18,356 bases of DNA from JBGFRR01 sp041695045 (GTDB lineage: Bacteria; Bacteroidota; Ignavibacteria; UBA10030), in NCBI GenBank assembly GCA_041695045.1, contig JBGFRR010000104.1, positions 1 to 18,356 of the forward strand. Reading direction: 5' to 3'. Of this stretch, positions 6,406 through 13,892 are shown piece by piece; the stretch's first letter is position 1, and every line of letters begins with the position of its first letter. Under the pieces are notes generated by a model that searched no databases, was not told the origin of the DNA, and saw nothing but the letters and a program-made list of their open reading frames with translations. The position numbers were made by a program, and so were the translations under genes.

Positions 6406-7728
6406 TTACCCGGTCCGCTTTTCTGTTGCCGGTTTGGGGAGTCGGCGGGTACGGATTTTCTCGATGGCGTAATCTCCAACTTCTTCGACAATGAACTCCG
6501 CGCCGTTGACTTGAAGCGATTCTCCCTTCGTCGGGATCCGGCCAAACTGCTCAATCACAAATGCGCCGATCGAGAGAATATCTCTCGGAGAAAGCTCTTG
6601 GTCGAGCAGCCGCTCGACCTCATTCGTTGTCACGCTCGCGTCCACGACGAATTCATCATCACTCACACGGGAAATCTCGGGCGCTTCGCGATCGAACTCA
6701 TCCTGAATCATTCCCACCAATTCCTCCAGCACGTCTTCGAGCGTCGTGAGCCCCGCCGTGCCGCCGTGCTCATCAGCAAGGATGATCATGTGTGTCTTCT
6801 TCTGAAGCATCGTCTCTAAAACTTTTTCCAGTCCTGCCGTCTCGGGAAGAAACGTTGCATCGCGCAGCACGGCGTCAAGCGTGAAGTCCGGTTCGAGATG
6901 GCGATTGTGTTTGAAGATATCCTTGGTGTGCACGACGCCGACGATGTCGTCGATGGTGTCCCGGTAAACAGGATAGCGCGAGTATTTGTTCGCCCGCATC
7001 GTTTGGAGATTCTGCTGAACGGGCGCGTTGAGGGGGAGGGCAACGATTTCTCGCCGTGGGATCGTCACATGGCGCGCCTGCTTGAGGCGGAAATCCATTG
7101 CGTTGAGGATGATGTTCTTGCTCGTCACGGACGTGCTCTTCCCCTGCGCGAGGAGGAGGCGAAGCTCTTCATTGGAATGCACAAACTCTGCCTCACCGAC
7201 AGGACGGAGGCCGAGCAGCTTGAAGGTCACTTCGGAGAACCGATGCAGGAGCGTGATGACCGGCTTGACAACGACAAAGAACGCTTTGAGCGGAAAGGAG
7301 AGCCACAGCGCAATCCGTTGGGCGTTCTGGATGGCGAGCGTCTTGGGAAGTAACTCGCCAAAGAAGACATTCAGGAACGTGATGAAGCCGAACGCAACCC
7401 CGAAGGAGATGACCTGGATGACGTTCGGGTTGGTGAAACCCACCCACTCGAAGATCGGGTAGAGCAGCCGCGCAACATACGGCTCGCCCAGCCAGCCGAG
7501 CGCAAGGCTCGTCATAACGTTGCCGAGTTGCGTAGCGGAGACGTACGCGTCGAGGTTGGCAAGGATGTGCCGGGCGAGGCGCGCGCGGCGGTTGCCTTTC
7601 GCGGCAAGCGGTTCGATCTGCGTGGACCGCACCTTGACAAGCGCAAACCCCGCAGCGGTGAAACAACCGTTGAGCGCAACAATAATAAAGATGACAAACA
7701 GGTTGAAGAATGTTTGCCAGAAATCCAT
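6406..7728 (-). CDS. CNNM/CorC-type transporter-like protein (DUF21-CBS-CorC_HlyC)
   Basis: A 440-residue protein of the 'hemolysin C-like' CNNM/CorC family, linked to Mg2+ or other divalent cation efflux. Residues about 1-190 form the DUF21 membrane domain with several helices and the conserved LGNVMTSLALGWLGEP and FFGELLPKTLAIQNA segments. A CBS pair follows (about 205-335), including YSRYPVYRDTIDDIVGVVHTKD and HMIILADEHGGTAGLTTLEDVLEELVG. A C-terminal CorC_HlyC domain follows (about 345-430, with DEFVVDAS and GAFVIEQFGRIP). Length and domain order match the family. No Shine-Dalgarno is seen before the ATG; a perfect palindrome lies 12 bases upstream. It is convergent with the TauE/SafE-like gene and has no clear operon partner. 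Confidence 0.93.
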   Translation of the reverse strand: MDFWQTFFNLFVIFIIVALNGCFTAAGFALVKVRSTQIEPLAAKGNRRARLARHILANLDAYVSATQLGNVMTSLALGWLGEPYVARLLYPIFEWVGFTNPNVIQVISFGVAFGFITFLNVFFGELLPKTLAIQNAQRIALWLSFPLKAFFVVVKPVITLLHRFSEVTFKLLGLRPVGEAEFVHSNEELRLLLAQGKSTSVTSKNIILNAMDFRLKQARHVTIPRREIVALPLNAPVQQNLQTMRANKYSRYPVYRDTIDDIVGVVHTKDIFKHNRHLEPDFTLDAVLRDATFLPETAGLEKVLETMLQKKTHMIILADEHGGTAGLTTLEDVLEELVGMIQDEFDREAPEISRVSDDEFVVDASVTTNEVERLLDQELSPRDILSIGAFVIEQFGRIPTKGESLQVNGAEFIVEEVGDYAIEKIRTRRLPKPATEKRTG

Positions 7729-7740
7729 GCATCAAATATA

Positions 7741-7755
7741 GGCCAAAATTTGGCC
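7741..7755. promoter_or_regulatory. Perfect palindrome upstream of the CNNM gene
   Basis: GGCCAAAATTTGGCC lies 12 bases before the CNNM start, in the divergent region shared with the TVP38-like gene. Its position and symmetry suit a repressor operator, but no regulator is identified. Confidence 0.35.
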
Positions 7756-7894
7756 GGCTTCAAGGAAGAGGGCGAGGGGTGTTCCACCGCAAGAGCAATA
7801 CCGCTTGCTCATTTACAAAAACCAAGCTTGCTGCATTGCTCCTGCACAACATCCTTTACGTTCTTGCTCCTTGCATCCTCACCGTTTTTTGGTC

Positions 7895-7912
7895 ATACTC
7901 TTTCGAGAGTAT
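7895..7912 (+). promoter_or_regulatory. UUCG-loop hairpin directly before the TVP38-like start
   Basis: ATACTCT-TTCG-AGAGTAT is a perfect 7-bp stem with a four-base TTCG loop, ending five bases before the ATG at 7918. It covers the place where a ribosome binding site would lie, and no other Shine-Dalgarno is seen. It could restrain translation or be a DNA operator. Confidence 0.45.
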
Positions 7913-7917
7913 AGCCA

Positions 7918-8586
7918 ATGAACCTGACTGAAAACCAACGCCTCCGAATCAAATCGACCCTCTCCGTTACCGTGCTCGCGCTGCTTCTGTTGCTCTTCCT
8001 TCTAAGTGGATTGCGCGAGCAGGTGAGCCTCGAGAACCTGCGCTCTCTCGGGAGCAACCCATGGACGGCTGCACTCATCATCATAACTATGGCGGGGGCG
8101 TGGACCTTTGCACTGCCGGCGTCGGTCTTCTTTTTCATTACTCCGCTCCTCTTCTCACCCCTCGTAGCAGCGCTCGTCATCTGTGCGGGGTCTGCGGCGG
8201 GTACAACAATGGGCTATGTTGCTGCGCGGTTCGTCGGCGGACCGTGGGTAGAGCGGTTTCGTGAGCATCGGGTTACACGATTGGTACGCACGCATTCGAG
8301 CTTCGCGAGTCTCTTTGCCATCCGCATCTTTCCCAGCTCGCCGCACGGCTTCATTAATTATGGGGCGGGGTTGGCCGAGGTTCCGTTGGGAAAATTCTTG
8401 TCGGCAACGCTGCTCGCCGTCGGCATCAAAGCGTATCTCTATGCCGTCGCGATTGCCAACAGCATTGGCGCGGCAAGCATCACCGAAGCGCTCAACTGGC
8501 AAACGGTCGCGGCGCTCGTTGCCTTAGCCGCGCTCGGCGTTGCTGGACATGTTGTGCAGAGGCGGTGGAATGTAGGGATTCAGTAG
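7918..8586 (+). CDS. TVP38/TMEM64-family (VTT domain) membrane protein
   Basis: A 222-residue polytopic protein. After a first helix (about 13-30) comes the VTT/SNARE-associated region. It includes NPWTAALIIITMAGAWTFAL, LLFSPLVAALVICAGSAAGTTMGYVAARFVGG and the diagnostic IRIFPSSPHGFINYGAGLAEVPLGKFL. Helices to about 215 close the protein. Relatives are DedA/TVP38 proteins linked to lipid scrambling or membrane homeostasis; the substrate of this one is unknown. The start is the only suitable ATG and is preceded by a stable hairpin rather than a clear ribosome binding site. Its TAG stop belongs to a TAGGAGCGAG sequence leading into a palindrome. Confidence 0.87.
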   Translation: MNLTENQRLRIKSTLSVTVLALLLLLFLLSGLREQVSLENLRSLGSNPWTAALIIITMAGAWTFALPASVFFFITPLLFSPLVAALVICAGSAAGTTMGYVAARFVGGPWVERFREHRVTRLVRTHSSFASLFAIRIFPSSPHGFINYGAGLAEVPLGKFLSATLLAVGIKAYLYAVAIANSIGAASITEALNWQTVAALVALAALGVAGHVVQRRWNVGIQ

Positions 8587-8592
8587 GAGCGA

Positions 8593-8607
8593 GTCTTGTA
8601 ACAAGAC
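8593..8607 (+). terminator. 15-bp palindrome after the TVP38-like gene
   Basis: GTCTTGTAACAAGAC lies seven bases after the TAG stop. It has no U-run, so it is at best a Rho-independent terminator remnant or a small repeat. Together with the preceding TAGGAGCGA it looks like another short palindromic unit joined to a gene end. Confidence 0.4.
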
Positions 8608-8617
8608 TGTGAAAATA

Positions 8618-8665
8618 TGTAGGTCGTGCAGACTGCCTGGCCGCAGCAGTCAGGCTCGACCTAAA
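8618..8665. repeat. GTAGG-type palindromic repeat
   Basis: The unit starts TGTAGGTCG and ends CGACCTAAA. TAGGTCG (8620-8626) pairs with CGACCTA (8657-8663), and GACTGC (8631-8636) pairs with GCAGTC (8646-8651), giving a nested hairpin. The outer ends match those of the cas6-linked repeats at 17070-17122 and 17338-17416. The core matches the repeat at 6340-6386. Confidence 0.65.
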
Positions 8666-8937
8666 GAGCTTTGAAATCACCCCTACGGTCTATTGGGAGG
8701 GTGTTTTGCCGGAGATGGTCGGCGACTTGATGGGATAGCACATCACGTCGATGATGATGCGAAAGGTAGGAAGTTCGATGACAAAGAAATCCGAAAGCTC
8801 CTGATTACCGGACGCCTTTGTGTGTGTGCGTTTGGTCCGCTTCTCTTTGGACTGTTTAATGGCGGTCTCCTTTCTGCCCCGTTGTTGCAAAATACGATTG
8901 TCCTTCTATGCCGTTCGTTTTCATGCAACAACGGCGT
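8666..8937. other. Gene-free gap with an 11-bp inverted repeat
   Basis: No gene is supported between the repeat and the helicase-like gene end. Open frames here on both strands lack family motifs. The only structure seen is CCGTTGTTGCA (8879-8889) facing TGCAACAACGG (8924-8934), with 34 bases between, ending three bases before the helicase-like gene's stop. It could be a long-loop terminator for that gene or the ends of a tiny element. Confidence 0.45.
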
Positions 8938-11808
8938 TTATTTTTTGATCTGCGCATCGATCCAACGTAAGTACGATTCAAGCTTCGCGAGAAACCCCAA
9001 GTATCCCTGCGCCCATTCGGAGGGCGACGACGGCTGCGGCTTCCCGATGGTTTCCTGAAAAATCTTCGACACCGCCATCGCTAACTTCTGTTTTCCCTCC
9101 TCCACCACCGCGTCGGCATCGAACGTATAGAACGCCTTCATAGTGTTGAGGTCCCACCGCACACGCGTCTCGGGCGCCTGCTTGAAAAACGTCGCATCGC
9201 TTTTCTTTCCGCCGGACATCTCGTAGATGAGCAGGTTCCATCGCTCCACGATTTCGCGGAAGTCCTTCTCGTTCTGGCAGAAGTCAATCGGCAGGCGTTG
9301 GGCGGCGTGCTCCGCGGCAAGGCTGTTGTGAAAGAGCGCATCGCCCCCGAGGAACTGGGAGAGCATGTTGAGGTCCGCACGACGACCTACTACTCGCAAC
9401 ACCGTGTGGTAGGTCTCGCGTTCCAGGTTTCTTGCCGTCCCCGCTGCCATGGGTTTTTGCTGCTTGGCCATCATCTTCATCTGGAGCTCCAACTCGGCAT
9501 CCATCGTTGGCGGTGCGTTGGCTCGCTTGACGCGCGGCAGATCGACGTCGCCTGCTCGTAGGGCATAGAGCGGTTCACGCTCATCCCACTCTAATTCTTC
9601 GAAGCGCTTGGACGCGCGCCCCGTTGACGGCTGGCCGTCGGACTCTGCCTGCAGGAGCGTCAACAGTTTGGTGAAGAGCCGGTCTTTGTACAGTCCACCA
9701 AAGTGCGACATGTCGGCAAGAACGTAGAGATCGTCGGTCGCGCAGGAGAATACCGTGTTCAGGAGCGATGCGATGCGCTGTTCACCAACCTTCTTGTCGT
9801 CAAGAGGCCGCACGGTATAATCCACGCCCGCCATCGTTGTATCGAAGATAATCGCTTTCTTGCGCCGACCGCGGAATGTTTGCGGCGTCCCGACCTCTAC
9901 GTTCTGAATTCCATCCAACCTGAGCAACTGCTTAACGTAGAGCGTCTGTCCCGGCATAGGGGTGATGACGCCGATCTCACCGGCCACGCGTCCTCCCTCT
10001 AACATCGCATGCTTCACGCATTCGACCGTACGCGCGGCCTGCTCGCTGTTGAAGGGGAGGACTTTCTTTTTCCCCGCATACTGCTTGCACGAAGCTCTCA
10101 GCGAACTCGTATCACAGAAAAAAATCTTCCCCTTGACGTCTGCAGGCGCCTGCACCTTCAGCTCACCGTCGAAGAGCACGGAGTTTACGAAGCGTGAGAG
10201 TTTGGGCGTTGTTGCAAATTGTGAGGAGAGGAAGATCGACCAGCGGCTGTTGTGCCGCGACCAGGCGAACAACTCGTGCAGGTTTTCGGTGCCTGCGGCG
10301 TACATGAAGATATCCCGCTGCAGCCATTCCTGGGCAAGCTCCGTGTTGGTCAACGATTCGGGGTCGACCTGGAACGGATCGCCGGACACGACCATCTGTT
10401 CCACTGCGTGAGACGCTACCACGGCCATGGTGGGGAGATTCACGACCTCGGCGTCGTCCACAATGACGAGGTCAAACCGTCTGTCGTTCAACCGCCCCGC
10501 CAGAGGCGGGGCAAGAGCTGTCATCAAGGTCGTGCCGATAAGCTTTTTGTTCCTGAGCGCCTCCGCTTCTTTCGCAAGTCCAGCCTGCTCGACCTTCTCG
10601 ACGACTGCCTCCAATCCCCCTTGTTCCTTGATGCGGGCGAGGGTTTGTTCGAACGCCTTCAGTTCATCGGCTTTGATGGGGGCTTGCAGCTCCATCTTCG
10701 GAAGCTCCGCTGAAAGCGCCGCAACCTGCGCTTGATAGCGCTTCTGGAACGACTGCTTTTCGGCAACAAGTTTTTGCGTCTGCGCGAGCTCATCCTTATA
10801 GCTCTTCTTCATCTTCTCCAACATCGAGGCTTGTTCGAGCTTAGTGAGCGCGGTGCGGGCGGCGTTTAGCTCCGCCGTTACTCTGTCGAAGCGCTCCTTT
10901 GCTTCAGCTGTTCGCTTCCGGAGGTCTTCGAGCGCGGTGTAGTAATCTTCATGGAGGATTTTTTTGATTCGCACATCCCAGTAGCGTTCGACCAGCTCGA
11001 TGTCCTGTTTGGACTGTTCCCGCTTGGTCGCGTCGAGCTGCACCTCGAACGAAATCTGCGCCATCACCTCGGAGTCGAGCGATGAGGAAAGACCGACGCG
11101 TGAGGTCAGCGCGACCATATCGACCCCAAGTTTCTCGCCGACGTCGACCGCGCGTGCGAGAATACCGTCCACACACTCACTGGTCGGGGCAACGACCAGA
11201 ACCTTCTTGCCTGCTCTGACAACGTTGACAGCAACGAGGGCGAGGATATCCGTCTTGCCTGAGAGGATCGGTCCCCACAGGAACGAGACACGATTCTGCG
11301 CGATCTTCTTGAGCACGTCGCTGTACTCCAGTGGAGCGTCGGCCGGCACAGACGTCTCGAAGAGTGGGGAAGTTTGGTTCGCCGCGCCCCTCGGCTGAAA
11401 GAGATGCCGCGCGATGCCTTCCCCCTCGCGCAGGACGTTCAATTGGTCGATGAGTAAGCGCATGCGCTCGGCATAATTCCACGTGCACTCCACCTCTGGA
11501 ATCACCGGACCGATATCGATCGGCAGGGCGAGGGTGATGAATTGATTCTCGATGCTTGCCACACGACAGGGGATTTCGACCGGCTCGACGCGCCCGAACG
11601 TCATCACGACGCGATCAAGACCGCGCAGTTTGATGTGTTCGGGGACTTCAAATCGATAGAGGGAGGAAGATGCGATGCGGTGGAGGAATCGTCCACTCTG
11701 CAGTATCACGCGCCGCGGCACTTTCTCGAACTGTTGTACCTCGTCCTGCAGCACGCGAGCAAGAGCCGTAAACTGCACGTCGGCGGTTTGGGTGAGCGGT
11801 TCGGTCAT
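8938..11808 (-). CDS. Large divergent superfamily 1 (UPF1/DNA2-like) helicase-fold protein with coiled coil
   Basis: A 956-residue protein. An N-terminal region (about 1-165) of unknown fold precedes Walker A GPILSGKT (179-186) and motif Ia-like KVLVVAPTSECVDGIL. A long predicted coiled coil (about 285-415) follows, then Walker B FDLVIVDDAE (445-454) and motif III VVSGDPFQVDP. Motif IV appears as LSSQFATTPKLSRFVNSVLF, motif V as VGTPQTFRGRRKKAIIFDTT, and motif VI as NTVFSCATDDLYVLAD. The order is that of the AAA_11/AAA_12 helicases. However, the arginines expected in motifs IV (QYR) and VI (SRA) are missing, and the DEA box reads DDA. About 230 C-terminal residues are unrecognised. ATP binding is likely; helicase activity is doubtful. 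No Shine-Dalgarno is visible, and no nuclease partner adjoins. Confidence 0.8.
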   Translation of the reverse strand: MTEPLTQTADVQFTALARVLQDEVQQFEKVPRRVILQSGRFLHRIASSSLYRFEVPEHIKLRGLDRVVMTFGRVEPVEIPCRVASIENQFITLALPIDIGPVIPEVECTWNYAERMRLLIDQLNVLREGEGIARHLFQPRGAANQTSPLFETSVPADAPLEYSDVLKKIAQNRVSFLWGPILSGKTDILALVAVNVVRAGKKVLVVAPTSECVDGILARAVDVGEKLGVDMVALTSRVGLSSSLDSEVMAQISFEVQLDATKREQSKQDIELVERYWDVRIKKILHEDYYTALEDLRKRTAEAKERFDRVTAELNAARTALTKLEQASMLEKMKKSYKDELAQTQKLVAEKQSFQKRYQAQVAALSAELPKMELQAPIKADELKAFEQTLARIKEQGGLEAVVEKVEQAGLAKEAEALRNKKLIGTTLMTALAPPLAGRLNDRRFDLVIVDDAEVVNLPTMAVVASHAVEQMVVSGDPFQVDPESLTNTELAQEWLQRDIFMYAAGTENLHELFAWSRHNSRWSIFLSSQFATTPKLSRFVNSVLFDGELKVQAPADVKGKIFFCDTSSLRASCKQYAGKKKVLPFNSEQAARTVECVKHAMLEGGRVAGEIGVITPMPGQTLYVKQLLRLDGIQNVEVGTPQTFRGRRKKAIIFDTTMAGVDYTVRPLDDKKVGEQRIASLLNTVFSCATDDLYVLADMSHFGGLYKDRLFTKLLTLLQAESDGQPSTGRASKRFEELEWDEREPLYALRAGDVDLPRVKRANAPPTMDAELELQMKMMAKQQKPMAAGTARNLERETYHTVLRVVGRRADLNMLSQFLGGDALFHNSLAAEHAAQRLPIDFCQNEKDFREIVERWNLLIYEMSGGKKSDATFFKQAPETRVRWDLNTMKAFYTFDADAVVEEGKQKLAMAVSKIFQETIGKPQPSSPSEWAQGYLGFLAKLESYLRWIDAQIKK
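10494..10512. repeat. GC-rich hairpin inside the helicase-like coding sequence
   Basis: GCCCCGCC-AGA-GGCGGGGC is a perfect 8-3-8 inverted repeat, encoding ALAPPLAGR just before the Walker B strand. The same CCCCGCC-NNN-GGCGGGG layout occurs inside the dipeptidase gene at 15859-15875, so it may be a small repeat tolerated in coding DNA. Confidence 0.45.
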
Positions 11809-12063
11809 GAAGAAGCGACGGGTGCGAAGAGTAGCCCGCGTTCAGCCGGGCGCGAATGTAAACTACGAGATTTGGTTAGAAAGTCAAGGTGTGCTGAAAG
11901 AGGAGCGCGTGCTTCGCAGATTTTTATTTCGCGCGGGTATGCGTGCGCAGCAATGTCGCCTATACAACCAGTAAGAGGATAACGTCCCCGTTCGACTGTT
12001 TGTTCATCGGCCGAACTTCGCACGGCAAACAACGCATCCCACCAGATGGAGAGAGCAGTGATG

Positions 12064-12237
12064 CTATGGATGGTCGGGCAGTTCTTCGAACGCGTCGCCG
12101 AAGATGTCGTCGGCAACGGTCGACGCGTCGAAGATGCCTTCAAACTCGGTACCGGCAAGATACCGGCGTCGCACGTACACCGCCAGCGCGGAGAGCACAA
12201 CGCCCGTGATCAAACCGATGATGATATATTTCTTCAT
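12064..12237 (-). CDS. 57-residue single-pass membrane miniprotein
   Basis: A short gene read directly from the sequence. It begins MKKYIIIGLITGVVLSALAV, continues YVRRRYLAGTEFEGIFDAS, and ends in an acidic tail (DDIFGDAFEELPDHP) before TAG. One N-terminal helix (about 4-21) is followed by a basic stop-transfer (RRR), so the acidic tail is probably cytoplasmic. The start is strongly supported: AGGGGA sits three bases before the ATG region (AGGGGACACATG). It lies 99 bases downstream of the NhaC-family gene on the same strand and may be co-transcribed with it. No family is recognised. The frame, ribosome binding site and topology together make it a real gene rather than a chance frame. Confidence 0.7.
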   Translation of the reverse strand: MKKYIIIGLITGVVLSALAVYVRRRYLAGTEFEGIFDASTVADDIFGDAFEELPDHP

Positions 12238-12336
12238 GTGTCCCCTGTGCGTTACGATAACAACATACGTTTTTTTCGCGTGCGCTTCAAGGGACGCGGC
12301 GGAAAAATTTTTCGGAAGACGGGTCGCGACAAGAGA

Positions 12337-13752
12337 TTAGTGGAGGAGGAAGCCGAACACTCCGAACAGGAGAAGGGCGACTGCTCCGGCAACGAGCGCG
12401 TACGGAAGCTGTGTCTTCACGTGGTCCACGTGGTCGCTCGCAGCGGCCATCGACGAAACCAGCGTCGTGTCGGAAATGGGGGAGGCATGATCCCCAAACA
12501 CTCCTCCACTCAGGACGGCGGCGATGCACAACGGCAGGCTTACCCCCATGAGTACTGCGGTCGGAACGGCGATCGGAACCATGATGCCGAACGTCCCCCA
12601 GCTCGTACCGGTGGAGAAGGCGATGAACGCGGAGGCCACGAACAGGATCGGCGCAACGGCTGCGGGGTGGAGCGCGGCCTCTGCAACCTCCGCCACAAAG
12701 ATGCCCGTCCCGAGCACCTTGGTGGTATCGCCGATGGCGAACGCAAAGTTCATTAAGATGGCAAGAGGAATCAGGCCTCCCATGCCCTTGAGCGACAGAT
12801 CCACAACTTCCCGCACCGTGAGAATGCGCTGCGCGACAGAGAGAACGCCGGCGACCGTGATGGCAGTAAGAACAGACCAGAGCACGGAGGTCGAGCCTGA
12901 GCCTGCCGTAAGATCTCCATCCCCCGTAATGTATAAACTCAGCGGCATCATCACGATCATCACAACGACCGGGATGAGCATGTTGCGGGCGCGCAGTGGT
13001 ATGTTTTCCTTCGGCGCAACGGATGTTGTTTCTTCCGACACCATCGGAACGGCGCCGTCGGCGATAGTCTTGCCGGTTTCGCGCGCGCGCTGCTCGGCGC
13101 GGCGCATCGGGCCAAAATCACGAAACGTGAACGCAACGAAGCCCACCACAACTACCGCAGCGATGGCGTAGAAATTCAGCGGAATCGTCGCAAGGAACAC
13201 GTTGACGGTATCTTCTACCCGTTCCCGTTCCAACAGGCCGATGACGTATGCTCCCCACGCATTCAGCGGGATGAGAATACACACGGGGGCTGAGGTTGAG
13301 TCGCAGATGTAGGCAAGCTTCTCGCGCGAAATCTTCAGCTTTTCAAAGATGGGGCGCGAGACTGCGCCCGTTACGAGACAGGTGATGCTCGATTCGATGA
13401 AAATCGACATGCCGATGGCCCACGCGAGAATACCTGCGCCGCGACGCGAACGGACGAGCTGTTTCCGCTGAACCCATTCGACAAACCCCTGCACGCCGCC
13501 GTTGCGCTGCGTTACCGTCATCAGCGCGCCGATGAGTGCAGAAAAGATGATCACTCTCGTGTTGCCGGCATCTTTGAAGACATCGATGCATGCTTGCAGC
13601 GCAGCCGCGAGCGCGCTCAGCACGGCGCCCCCTTCAATGATGACCCATCCTGCCCAGATACCGAGGAAGAGGGAGATGAACACCTGCCGCGTCCAGATGG
13701 CAAGCACGATAGCGAGCAGTGGCGGAAGGATGGAGAGCCAACCGTGGTGCAT
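12337..13752 (-). CDS. NhaC-family Na+/H+ antiporter-like transporter
   Basis: A 471-residue polytopic membrane protein of the NhaC/NhaC-like (PF03553) antiporter family. It carries about 11-12 helices with the family segments GWLSILPPLLAIVLAI near the N-terminus, GMSIFIESSITCLVTGAVSRP, STSAPVCILIPLNAWGAYVIG, and FSTGTSWGTFGIMVPIAVPTA with GGVFGDHASPISDTTLVSSMAA near the C-terminus. Acidic residues in these segments are candidates for cation binding. A hydrophilic loop lies at about 215-250. Substrate may be Na+/H+ or an organic acid or amine exchange, as the family is diverse. The ATG at 13752 lacks a clear Shine-Dalgarno. It is followed by a gene for a membrane miniprotein. Confidence 0.93.
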   Translation of the reverse strand: MHHGWLSILPPLLAIVLAIWTRQVFISLFLGIWAGWVIIEGGAVLSALAAALQACIDVFKDAGNTRVIIFSALIGALMTVTQRNGGVQGFVEWVQRKQLVRSRRGAGILAWAIGMSIFIESSITCLVTGAVSRPIFEKLKISREKLAYICDSTSAPVCILIPLNAWGAYVIGLLERERVEDTVNVFLATIPLNFYAIAAVVVVGFVAFTFRDFGPMRRAEQRARETGKTIADGAVPMVSEETTSVAPKENIPLRARNMLIPVVVMIVMMPLSLYITGDGDLTAGSGSTSVLWSVLTAITVAGVLSVAQRILTVREVVDLSLKGMGGLIPLAILMNFAFAIGDTTKVLGTGIFVAEVAEAALHPAAVAPILFVASAFIAFSTGTSWGTFGIMVPIAVPTAVLMGVSLPLCIAAVLSGGVFGDHASPISDTTLVSSMAAASDHVDHVKTQLPYALVAGAVALLLFGVFGFLLH

Positions 13753-13892
13753 GTGGACTCATGCGATGTGAAAAGAAAGTGGGGAGAGTATAACGGAATT
13801 TGGAGTGAGTTGCAAAGCCAAACAGTCAGAGGAGGTTCTGTTTCAAGCGTGCCGAGGAAGAAATGGTATGTTCGTTCGCGTGGATGAAGGGA

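Noticed and set aside
7713..7741. Bacteroidota-type -7 promoter element (TAnnTTTG) before the CNNM gene
   Set aside because: TATATTTG occurs on the minus strand but only a few bases before the start codon, with no -33 element at the right spacing.
8690..9058. Open frames on both strands left of the helicase-like gene
   Set aside because: They overlap each other, have no family motif, no ribosome binding site and no plausible composition; one runs into the helicase-like coding region in antisense.
12046..12756. 236-codon plus-strand open frame opposite the NhaC-family gene
   Set aside because: It is antisense to a clear transporter and to the miniprotein gene, and its translation is low-complexity and charged with no motif.
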